A stretch of DNA of 64,000 bases from the NCBI RefSeq assembly GCF_041146795.1, contig NC_135187.1, forward strand, positions 35,473,056-35,537,055, given 5' to 3'. Shown in pieces: positions 22,771-34,819 of this stretch. Below the pieces are notes generated by a model. That model was not told where the DNA came from, did no database searches, and was given only the letters and a program-made list of their open reading frames with translations. Numbering within the stretch: the stretch's first letter is position 1; the number at the start of each line of letters is the position of its first letter. This DNA comes from Maylandia zebra. Taxonomy: Eukaryota; Chordata; Actinopteri; Cichliformes; Cichlidae. The position numbers were made by a program, and so were the translations under genes.

Positions 22771-25700
22771 CTACAGAACAAACAAAGAACAGGTGAGGAA
22801 CAGTAAGACAATCTGATAGCAGCCACCTGACAGTAACTTCCACTCATGACCAACCTGTTACATACGAGACATGATTCTGTGTTTCTGTCATATCTGCCCT
22901 AAAAACAACATCACTGTCTTTGGAAGTTTATCCATCAGTCTTCAGCTGTCCCTCCTCATTTATACACTGTTGCTAAAGAGGAGAGCTGTACAAAATAAAG
23001 TCCTTTATAGTTTTCAAAATTGGCTTCAGAGTTATTATAACTCTGGGACAACGTTTAGCGTTTTCCACTGGTCACTGAGCACAGGTGCTACACATTGATA
23101 CATTACCACATCACTATTTTCTAAACTTTGGTTACAGTCCTGGTAATATTAACTTAAAATAAACATTAAAATGTGCAAAAACTGTGATATTGCATTTGCT
23201 CTGCAATATGAGAGAAGTTGAAATTCTACATTTCCAGAGGTTTCTTCATATTGAAAGGGAGTTTTTCCTTCCCACTGTGGTCAAGTGCATGCTCATACCA
23301 AATGGTCTGATTGTTGGGGTCTTTACCTTGCAATATAAAGCACCTCGAGGCGAGTGTTGTTTTGAATTGTTGCTATATTAATAAAACTGAAGTGAACTGA
23401 ATTGAAATTGTTTAACCAAGACTTAATTCAACTAATAAACTTGTACAAATATGATTCAATATTTTCACCACAAGGTCAACTTTTCAACTTTTTGCTGTCA
23501 AATCAGCAGCTTTTTGGTTTTCTCACCTCTAGTAGGTGATCCACTGAAATGATTGAACAAGCAATCTGGATGTTTGGGAACATGTCACATGTCGTAGAGA
23601 ATAAAAGGAGTTAAGTAAGGCCTTGACTACGTGATAAGAGTTTCAAATGGAGCTGGGTGTGGCAGTGAGTGCTGTAGCTCTGGATGTTGTTGTGATGATG
23701 GAGGCTTTGAGAGCTGTGCCTCATATTGCTGTTGCTTTTCCTGCAGCTGCGGTTGCTGTTTGTTGCACCACTTTAACTCCTCTTGCTCTAGTTTCTGGCA
23801 GGCAGGACAGGTATAAGTGCAGCTGTTTTGCTCCATCCAATAAATCCTGTCTGAGGGGGACTTGGAGCTTGACTTGCAGCAAAGGCAACAACCACAACAA
23901 CTAAATAGAGTGTGAGAGGGTAGAAAGAAAAAAGGGACAAGACAAGACAAGAAGGAACAAATGATAAGGGAAACAGAAAAATGAAAAACAAAAACAAATG
24001 AAGAAATAATTGTGAGCAGTGTTGTGATGGAGGTCAGATCCCATGTCATTTTATTGGATGATGCTTTTTTTTCATAATATGGCCTTTAAATAGACAATGC
24101 AAGATGGAAGACAGGCGTTACACTTCATTCTACATGAAAACCGAAATCTAAGAAGTCTGTTGACGTGTCGTTGATTTAATAGGCGCACTGACTCGCCTCT
24201 GTCAGTGCGCCCCAGGGCAGCTGTGGCTACAATGTAGCTTGTCGTCAACAGTGTGTGAATGTAGTGTAAAGCGCTTTGGGGTCCATAGGGACTAAGTAAA
24301 GTGCTATACAAATACAGGCCATTTACCATTTACCAATAGATCGGACTCTGACTTTTGAGCTTAGTATGGCTCAGTGATCAGGTAGACAATTGGTTGTTAA
24401 AAACAAATTGCTATCTGATCAGTGAACATGATGTCAGAGCCATTATTTAAAAAAGAAAAATCCTTACTGACTCGTCCTTATGGTCGCCAAACTGGCCAAT
24501 GTGTGACATTCCCAACATCAAAAATAATCAAAAAAGTTGTAAGATTGTTGCAGGATGTTCAGATTCTTTTGCAACATCCAATCTGCAATAGCAGATGGGT
24601 GCTTCATCATGACAGTGCACACTCACAGTACACTGAAAATGCTCACCCGCTACAGATTTGACTCCCTGTGACTTGTCCCACTTTGATTTTTTAGGATTCT
24701 ATTTCATTTAGTCCTAAACTTTATGAGACACAGTACAAAATCACTAATTGCTAATTAGTGAACTACATTTTAATTTGACTTTCTTTCATGGTGATCTCCA
24801 TCACATCACTTAATGTACATTATTGACATCATGAGGGAAAAAAATCAAATTGATGATGAAGTCAGAACATATTTCAGATGTGTTACTTTACCATGCTAAG
24901 TATGTCATGGAGATTATAAAGACAAGCAGCACAAATGCTCCTGCTGCTACTCCATACACCCAGGTTTTCAGCTTCCCATCTGCAGAGACACATAGACAGC
25001 AATGGTCAGCACTTACGATTGGACAGTTTTATTTAGACAAAGGTGACCCGAGTAAATACAAAATGCAGTTATTAAATTATGACTTCCTTTATTAAATGAA
25101 AAAGTTTATCTAGGGTTATCTGCAAAGGAGCCCTCTAAACCTAATATTGGGTTATCAGCCCTCCCTTTTTTCTCTCTCTCTCATTCTATTCCTTTTCTTC
25201 TTCTTTTTTTTTTATTTTATTATTACTTCCCCTATCTTTTGCCAACATAGCTCACCCTCGGTCAGCTCCGGCAGAATAACCACTCCAATTACAATGTGAA
25301 TAATGACAGAAAAGAAAAGAAAAGAAAGCTCACACCACCACCTCTGTGTTTTACTTGTATACCTCATACATCTCTAAAGTTAGAAATATCCTGTCTCAGA
25401 GTGACGCTGAAAAACTAGTTCATGCATTTATTACTTCCAGGCTGGACGACTGCAATTCATTATTATCAGGATGTCCTAAAAACTCCCTGAAAAGCCTTCA
25501 GCAGCAAAGTCATTTAAAAATTCCTTATTTGGCTTAGGTGGTGGGAGTATATACAAGGAGCTGTACTGCGATGTATTCAAATGAGTGGAAGGGTGGGGAA
25601 GAGACAGGGAGAACTTTCCAGTGCTTGTGGTGAATTATCACGAGGCCGCCGCCCCTCCCAGAGTTGCGAGATTGACAGATGTAAACAAATTCAGATGGAG

Positions 25701-28700
25701 TAGAGTCATTAAGTGAAACAAAATCATTAGGCTGTTTCCACGTTTCAGTCAAGCAAAGAAAGTCCAAGAGAGGAGATCCTGGACAAGATGTCCCTTACCG
25801 GTAAGAGCGAATGTTTAAAAGACAGAAGTTGATGCTGGAATTACGATGCCAGGCTTAGCCGACCTAACAAGGTGTGCCAGCACATTGTGGTCAACAGTCC
25901 GGTCAGTTTTCCGGGGATGACGACGAGTTTTGGACCAGATGGACTGGACACTATTGAGTTAGTGTCATTGGTATTGAAGTTTCGCTGAAGCCCTCGGTGA
26001 ATGTACGTGTGGCGGGGCTTGAAAGCGATGTCTGGATAGAGTTAAATCAGAATCAGAAAGGCTTAATTTATCTCCAAGGGGCAATTAAGAAAGTAAAGCG
26101 CCACAGGTAGAGAGTTAGGAAGCGGAGTTGCAGAAGTTCAGAGTACTGAAGTAGAGCTGTCGCTGGGTGACGAGCGATGGAACGAAAACAACCCAGGTGA
26201 GCACAGATCACACAGACACCCTGTGGATCCACATCTTGATCAGGGCTGCCGCTGAATGTAGACAGTTGGAAAAGGCCATGAGGGTAAAAGACCGAGCAGG
26301 CAGCTGGAGTGCGAGCAGTAAAAACCCGCAAATATTGCAAAAGCAAGTCAAAACAGGATTGTGCTTTAAATACGCTTAAAATACTTCAGTCAAGTTGTCA
26401 TCAATAACTTTAAAACAAAATAAAAACAAATAACAACGAGAATAAATCGGTGAGCAGCGGCAGCCAGATGCGCCAGCGTTCATTCAGCCAAAAGACTAGT
26501 GTCTGTGACAGCAGAGCAGGAGCACTGGTGCGGCCGGTATCGGACCTTTAATGCTACTCGGGTTCCCAGATTTTATCAGAGGAGGCAGGGTAGCCACCTG
26601 GATAACAGACGCAGTTAGTGCTGGCTGAGTCTCACAGATCGGCTTCATCTGAACTCTGCAGTGCCTGCTGGGTAATACTCATAGGATCAGAGGTTAAACA
26701 GTGAGCTCATCCAGACTTCCTTTATTGAGGAGCTGGTTCCACCAGAATGACACTTTTGATCTGTAATCTGGATCTTAACCTGCTCCAGAGCAGGTTAGGT
26801 GTGCAGCATGGGTTAACCCTGATGTGACCTGGATAACCCAAAATCCCGCTTCGTAGTACAGGCCTCTGATCGGCAGTGTTAGGGTAAGTGAATCCAGATA
26901 ACAGAGAAATCCTGGCTGTGCTGAAAGCGTTAACACAAAGCTTGCTCGGTGTTAACAGAAGGAAAATGTTGGCTTGTTATTTTTCATCACAGATGTTTTA
27001 GTCCAATAATAATTTGCATGGTTGTATTGACACCCATTAGCATAAACCGGACTTTACAACCTCTTCATCAGGTCAAATCAAACCATTTAATGTAAAAAGT
27101 AATAATGCCGTGTTCCAGATACCTGAGGTCACTCCCGAGCAGAGATGGGCAGTACTGTAATCCGATTACTTTTTTCAAGTAATGCATAAAGTAAGGGATT
27201 ACTATTGCAAAAAATAGAATAGAATAGAATAGAATTCAACTTTATTGTCATTGCACATGCACAGGTACAGGGCAACGAAATGCAGTTTGCATCCATCCAG
27301 AAGTGCTTAGTGATATAGATATATTACAATATATATTAGCAATAATATAGATATGTAAGTATATTACAGAAATGGGTCTATTATGTTATAATGTACACGG
27401 TATGAAGTATGTTGTGAATATTCTATAACTATAAGTATGTACAGGCTGTAGTGAGTACAAGCTATGTACAGGATATGGACAGGATATAAATATGAAAAAC
27501 TATACAGAATATGAAATAAATAACTTTACAGGAATCTGAGATATACAGCTATACAGAAATGGGAACTATGCAAGTTGTAAACAGTTGTAGGGTTAAAAAT
27601 TATCGTATGTACAGAATGATTGTTTACACAGGGCTATACAGTAGTGCAGTTAAGGTAAGTGAGGGTGTGGATAATTTCTACAGAGGCTATATAAAGTGCT
27701 AGTGGTTGTGAGTGGTGGTTCACTCCATGTTATTATTGTGTGTTTGAGGGTACAGTTGTCCATTGTGTGTGTGTGTGTATGTTCAGTCCATGAGTTAACG
27801 TGGGTCAGATGTCAGGAGGCAGAGTTCAGGAGTCTGACAGCTGTGGGGAAGAAGCTGTTCCGGTACCTGGTGGTCTTAGTCCGGAGGCTCCTGTAGCGCC
27901 TCCCAGAGGGCAGGAGGGTGAAGAGTCCATGTGATGGGTGACTGGGGTCTCTGATGATTTTCCCAGCCCTTTTCAGACACCGCTTCCTGTAGATGTCTTT
28001 TATGGCAGGAAGTGGTGCTCCGGCGATGCGCTGGGCAGTTTTCACGACCCTCTGCAACGCCTTCCGGTCCGAGGCAGAGCAGTTCCCGTACCAGACTGTT
28101 ATACAGTTGGTCAGGATGCTCTCGATGGTGCAGCGATAGAAGTTCACCAGGATGTCTGAGGACAGGTGGTTCTTCCTCAGAGTCCTCAAGAAGAAGAGGC
28201 GCTGGTGAGCCTTCTTGACCAGCTTGGAGCAGTTGGTCGTCCAGGTGAGATCCTCGGAGATGTGGACTCCCAGGAACTTGAAGCTGCTCACACGCTCCAC
28301 AGCCGTCCCCTTAATGTGGATGGGTGGATGTGGGTCAGCATTCCTCCTGTAGTCCACGATGAGCTCCTTGGTCTTCTCGGTGTTAAGCAGCAGGTTGTTT
28401 GTGTCGCACCACTCAGCCAGACGATCCACCTCCTCCCTGTAGGCGGCCTCATCGTTGTCACTGATGAGGCCAATCACCGTGGTGTCATCTGCAAACTTAA
28501 TGATGGTGTTGGAACCATCAGCAGGTCTGCAGTCGTGGGTGAAGAGGGAGTAGAGGAAAGGGCTCATCACACAGCCTTGTGGTACACCGGTGTTCATTGT
28601 GATGGTAGATGAGCAGCGGTTATCCAGCCGGACATGTTGGGGGCGGTTGGTCAGGAAGTCCAGTAACCATTTGCAGATGAGGGAACTGATGCCCAGGTCT

Positions 28701-31700
28701 GTCAGTTTCCTGATGAGTTGTGAGGGGTGGATTGTATTGAATGCTGAACTGAAGTCTATAAACAGCATTCTGGCGTAGGTGTTGTTGTTGTCCAGGTGTG
28801 AGAGGACAGAGTGCAGTGCGATGGAGACTGCATCCTCTGTGCTCCTGTTCTGGCGGTATGCGAATTGGTGGGGGTCCAGGGTGGGGGGGAGACAGGATTT
28901 GAAGTGTGCTAGGACCAGCTGCTCTAAGCACTTAGTGATGATGGGGGTGAGTGCTACTGGGCGGTAGTCACTGAGGCAAGATGGGTTGGAGTTTTTGGGT
29001 ATCGGGACGATGGAGGTGGATTTGAAGCAGGCCGGTACCACAGCGTGGGCCAAGGACAGGTTGAATATGTCTGTCAGCACTCCTGCAAGCTCCTCAGAAC
29101 ACGCTCTGAGAACACGCACGGGGATGCCATCGGGACCTGCAGCCTTGTGGACATTGATCCTGCTCAGCACCGCTCCTACATCGGTGGGGGAGAGAGTCAG
29201 AGGTTGGTGGTCTGGCGTCACGTCTGCTTTGGTTGTGGTTGTGGGGTTCCCTCGCTCAAAACGAGCATAAAAGTTGTTGAGCTCGTTGAGGAAGGAGACA
29301 TCAGGAATTAGAAAAAAACATCAAATCACTAGAAGAAGCCTACGCGTCCCACCAAGATCAGGAAACATTGAACAAAATACGCAAAACAAAACTAGAATTA
29401 AATGAGATAATTGATAAAAAAACCAAATTCTTAGTACAAAGACTACGCCTACAAAATTATGAACATGGTAATAAATCCGGTCAATTTCTAGCAAACCAGC
29501 TAAAAATAAATAAAGAAAAAACAACTATATGTGCTGTTCAAGATTCATCTGGGAACACATTATATGAACCGATACAAATAAACAACATTTTCAGGGATTT
29601 CTATAAAACGTTGTATTCACCACAAATAAACCCATCTAAAAAAGAAATTGATCAGTTTTTGGACAACATAACTCTTCCAAAATTATTGGACACTCAAGCA
29701 ATGGCACTGGATTCACCACTGACACCAGGTGAACTCCAGGAAGCCCTGATAAGTATGCACAATAATAAGGCTCCAGGTCCAGATGGCTTTCCTGCAGAAT
29801 TCTACAAAGAATTCTGGTCGATTCTAGCACCAGTTTTCTACAGAACGTTGTTGGAAATTAAAGAAAAGGGCAGACTTCCATCAAATATGAATTCTGCAAA
29901 CATTAATCTCCTGCTAAAACCAGGCAAAGACCCTGTATATCCCTCAAGCTAACGTCCAATATCCCTTATAAATGTAGACCTTAAAATAATCTGCAAAGCT
30001 CTCTCAAAGAGACTGGAGAAAATAACCCCCCTCTTAATTCATCCTGACCAAACTGGTTTCATAAAAGGTAGGCACTCATCAACAAATACACGTAGATTAC
30101 TTAATTTGATAGACTACTCATACAGTAAAAACCTAGAAACTACAATATTCTCTTTAGACGCAGAAAAAGCATTTGACAGAGTTAACTGGAAATTTCTATT
30201 TGCAACTTTACACAAATTTGGTTTTGGATCCTCTTTCATAAACTGGTTAAAAATATTATATAATTCCCCAACAGCTTGTGTTAGAACAAATGACCAGACA
30301 TCCTCCAGCTTCTGTCTCTTGAGGGGCACCAGGCAGGGATGCCCACTCTCCCCTTCACTATTTGCAATTTTTATTGAACCACTAGCAGCAGCAATTAGAC
30401 AGAATTCAGTAATTAAGGGCATAAAATGCAAGAACGTGGAACATAAAATCAGCCTTTATGCGGATGATGTGTTACTCTTTCTCCAAAATTCACAAACCAA
30501 TATCTCTGGGGTGATTGAATTGATAAACTCTTTTGCAAGAATATCAGATTACTCAATTAACTGGTCAAAATCTACAGTCCTACCGATTAATTGCTCCTTC
30601 CATAATTCCTCTTCTACACCACTGCAATCGGGAAATATAAAATATTTAGGTATTAATGTTTCTCCCAAGCTTGCAGATCTAACTAAATTAAACCATATCC
30701 CACTTTTAAAGAAGGTAGAAGATGATCTGGCTAGATGGAAATGTCTACCCATATCACTCATGGGAAGGGTTGCCGCTATAAAAATGATGGTCTTACCAAA
30801 AATAAATTATTTATTCTCAATGATCCCAACTAAACCGCCACAAGATTGGTTCAGATCTCTAGATTCATGTATGTCCAAATTACTTTGGAAAAATAAACCC
30901 CCACGTATAAGCTTAAAAACACTACAAAAGACCAAGGATAAAGGAGGACTAGAACTGCCTAACTTTCAGCACTACTTCTTAGCCAACAGGCTTCAGTTTA
31001 TCTCAGGATGGCTAAAACACACCCTCTTAGATGAACCTTGGCTAGATGTAGAACAAGCACTCTGCAATAATCTAGAGATCTCAGACCTACCATTTATCAG
31101 CTCAAACATCCAACGACATGAATGCTTTAAAAGCATCAACATCAGCTCTTCTCTGACAGCATGGTGGGAGTTTCTAAAATTGACGGCGTCTTCATTAATC
31201 CCATGCAAACGTACACCTATCTGGAACAACCCTGACATATTACAAAACAATAATATGATAAACTTTTCAGATTGGAGTGATAAAGGAATCAAATATTTAG
31301 AACATATACTAGAAGGAACAGAATTTATTTCATTTGACGGACTAGTTACACAATATGGGATCAACAAGAAAAGATTTTTAGAATATCAACAAATTAAATC
31401 CATAGTAAAAAAGAAATTTAAACCGGGTCAAGTTGAACTACAAACACCACCAAGTGTGGTTCAATTTCTTACTCTTAAACCCCCCAAATTACTATCCAAA
31501 ATATACAGAATGCTTTCTAAAACAGATGAATCAATATCACTTCCTATTGCAAAATGGGAAGCGGATTTATCAGTTAACTTAGACCTAAACTTCTGGTCTC
31601 AGATTTGCTTAAAAACCTTTCATCTAATTAGAAATCCCAGTCTTCAATTAATTCAATACAAAATATTACATAGAGTGCACTATACAGGTCATCGGATGTT

Positions 31701-34700
31701 CAAGATGGGCTTTACGTCTACCAACAACTGCTCACACTGCCAAACCAATTCACCGGACAATTATATCCACGCTCTTTGGTTCTGTCCACCAGTTCAGAAG
31801 TTTTGGCGCGAGATATGTGAAGACTTATCGAAGTGTCTGAAATGTAACATTCCAACTTCCCCCTTAGTGTGTTTGTTGGGCAGCTTAGATAATGTCACTT
31901 CAGAAAAGAATATCGCCCATATGGTTTTCACTGCCCTATGCATAGCCAAGAAAACAGTCCTCATGAACTGGAAAAATAAAAATAATCTTAATTCTAACCA
32001 ATATAGAAATTATCTATTAGATTACATTAGTCTTGATACAGCCTCTGCCACCACATCAGATCAATTGCTCTGGGCTCCTTTGATCAGCTCCATCACCTAG
32101 TGGGGGTGGGGGGTCATAGTTTGGTCCCGCCTTCACTGTTGTGATTGGTGTGGGGGTAGGGACAGGCTTAGGGCGTCGGGGGGTTCCCCGGAGGCATCTT
32201 CCTTGGGGGGCTCAACCCGGGTAGCGGTCATGTCCGGTTAGGGGCTCTGTTGGCTCTCCGGTGACTGTTTCCTCGCGGCTGCGTGCAGCGGGGCTAGGGG
32301 AGGGTCTGTGCTGACGGACGTGGGTTACTGACCTGGTAGCCTGGCTGCCCCTGGGTGGGTCCGGGATGGGCGTGAGGTTCTGGGGGCGCTCCGTCTCTGG
32401 GCTGGGACCCGGACCGGGCCTCGGGGGCTTGGGTCCTGGTTGGTGTGTTGCCGGGGTTGTGGGCGGGTGGGTGCATGGGGGCCCAGCCCTGGAGCAGGGT
32501 GCCGCCGGTGCGTCGAGCCACCTGGGGGGCTCTTCAACTGGTGGGGGAGATTGTCACATCTTGCAGGAGCTTTCCTCTCCTCAGGAGCTCCCTCTGCAGG
32601 AGGGGGAGATACAGGAGAGGTGGAGGAAGATCTCAGCCTGGGTGTTTATTGTCTTATGTAGTCTGGAAGATGAGTGGATGGTGGGGTGGGTGCAGTTTTC
32701 TCTGTGGTGGGGTTGGGTGGACTGTCCCGGGCTCTGTGGGGCCGGGCGGCGCTGCTGCACTGGGCCCGGTCTGGATGGGCCTGGGCCCCCTTTCCCTGGC
32801 GGGTCGCGGAGTATGGGGGTGCCTACTGGGGTCAGCGGGGGAGCTGGCCCCAGGGAGGGGTCACTTGCCCCTCCCTTCCTTCCCTCCCCATCTCCAGCTG
32901 CCTCCCTCTTCCCGCTTCACCACAACCACCCACACATGCAGGGCCTTGGAGTAGGGATATGTCACCAGGGTGCAGAGGAGGCTACCCCCCCCCCCCCCCC
33001 CCTGTCCCCTTCTGGCTGCCTCTGCCTCAATTTTATCCCACAACTTAGACATTCACATTACTCACACTCTCATTACACATACATATAGGATCTTGGGGGT
33101 GGGCACGATACACGGAGTCCAAAGTACCATCAGGGTGTACACCCCACCCCTGGCATCGTTGCCCACCTCTCAATTTTAAATACACGTAGACATTGAGGGC
33201 TAGCAGGAGGGACCATGCGCTTACCTGCTGCTCTCTGGCAGGTAGCTCCAAGCCCTCCTGGGTTTTAAATGCACCTTAGAATACACATGCATCAACATTA
33301 CAATGAGCGGGTGGAGGGAGGTTTGGAGTCTTCTCTCACCCCCATTCTCTGCGACCTGCTGGAGCAGGGGGGCTAGGACTAGGAGGAGGAGTTGGCCGTC
33401 CGACTGCGGTCTGGAGTGTGGAGCCTTCCTGCTGCTGCGGAGTCGGGGCAGTCTGCCTCCCCCCACCGCAGGGAAAAGGGAAACACCACCTGGGTCTGGG
33501 TGCAGTTCCCCCCTCCAGGGGCGGGGGCACCTAGACCCGGTTTGTAGAGTACGCTTGGGGAGTGTGATCGTGTGTACAACGTCTCTTTATGTCTGTCTCC
33601 ACGTTGGTTGAGTGTGGAGTAAGTGCATATGAGAGCATGAGGGTGGGAATGGATGTTTGTATCTGTGTGTGCCTGTATGTCTGTGTCTATATGTCAGGCT
33701 GGGTATCAGACGCCACCTCTCTGGGGACATCTCAGGCCCTCCAAGGTTTGGAGGTCTATCTCCCCCCACCACCACTTCCCCTGCCAGTGGCGGACCCCCT
33801 CAGACATCGGTGCGTTGGTGGTTCTTTGTGTCCGGGGATGGGCGTCCAGGTACACACCGGCTCACTCCTTGGCGGCCGCTTATCGGGGCCTGGAGCCTGG
33901 GGCTCGCTCGGGCCACTTCGGAGGTGGGGTGCCCCCGGCCTCTCGGCCTGGGGCTCGGTCACTCAGGCGCAGCTGGCTGCCGGCGGAGCTCACGGGCGCG
34001 TCACTGCAACTCCCCCTGGCTTCTGCTCCGCGGCTGCTGAGTGAGCCCTCATCTGGGACTCTCCTCAGCTCTTTCCGGGACAGTGGCGCAGCTGCCCCTC
34101 TGTTGGTCTTCCTTGGTCTCTTGTGTTCTGGGGGCCTCTGGATGTCTGGAGTTTTGATCTCCTCCACACCTGCTTCACGCCCTGGAGGACGGGGCTGTGG
34201 CCCCCCCACACCCTCTAGCAGATTATTACATGAAGGAACCTTTTAACAAACAAAAAACAAGCGCGTCCATGCTCACAGGTGTACACACGGGTGATCACAC
34301 ACACAAACTACACCCTTTTTGGCTCCTACCTCAAAGCACACTGTGTTCTGTTGATCTTATGTGCTGCACAATAATGTTTAACATTTAGTATTTACTGTCA
34401 TATTCCCATATATCATTGTGATGTTGTTTATTCTATTACTCTTGTTCTCTTCTGCTTGCTTTCTTTTTTCTTTCTCAGCAGGTGATCCAGGTGATTGATA
34501 TATGCATTTGTTTTTTCTCTGCCCGTTCTGTTGGTTTTTGTCTTTTGCCCTTCTCCCCCGTCCCTCTTCTCAGCTGTTTCTCTTTCCCTCTTTCTTTCTC
34601 CCCTTCTTTCCCCCAGTCAAGTCTGTCCCGTATTCAGTAAGTGAAAATAAAATAAACAATAAAAGGTGAATCAAATGGACCATTACGGCAAGGCTGGGAT

Positions 34701-34788
34701 GGTCAGTTTGGTAAAGTAAATCCGTTGGGCATCTTTCTTTGCCTTTAGACAACAATTCTGATGGCAAAAGAGCCAAACGGGACAGGCC

Positions 34789-34819
<31 letters not shown>

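Larger units (their letters stand above)
29304..34814 (+). mobile_element. L1-like LINE, 5' truncated, inside the L2-like LINE
   Basis: A plus-strand element starting within ORF2 and ending in a poly(A) tract (34789-34814), with a perfect 16-bp target duplication on both sides. The ORF2 part runs to a stop at 32098-32100. The remaining 2.7 kb is a GC-rich 3' UTR with a C-run near 32986-33002. AATAAA-type signals occur near 34645-34660. The endonuclease and ORF1 are missing because of 5' truncation. Confidence 0.9.

Noticed and set aside
23631..23816. Cys-rich plus-strand frame
   Set aside because: Produced by reading the Gln/Gly-type low-complexity tract backwards; no matching disulfide family or signal peptide.
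28012..29311. Plus-strand frames of 60-148 codons
   Set aside because: They are antisense shadows of the L2-like reverse transcriptase.
32366..34246. Several frames of 100-240 codons in GC-rich DNA
   Set aside because: They overlap on both strands in the 3' UTR of the L1-like LINE, where few stops are expected from base composition. No domain is seen.
34681..34788. Possible 3' transduction before the poly(A) of the L1-like LINE
   Set aside because: An AATAAA occurs about 110-130 nt before the tail, but this stretch may be the normal 3' end of the element. It cannot be decided without other copies.
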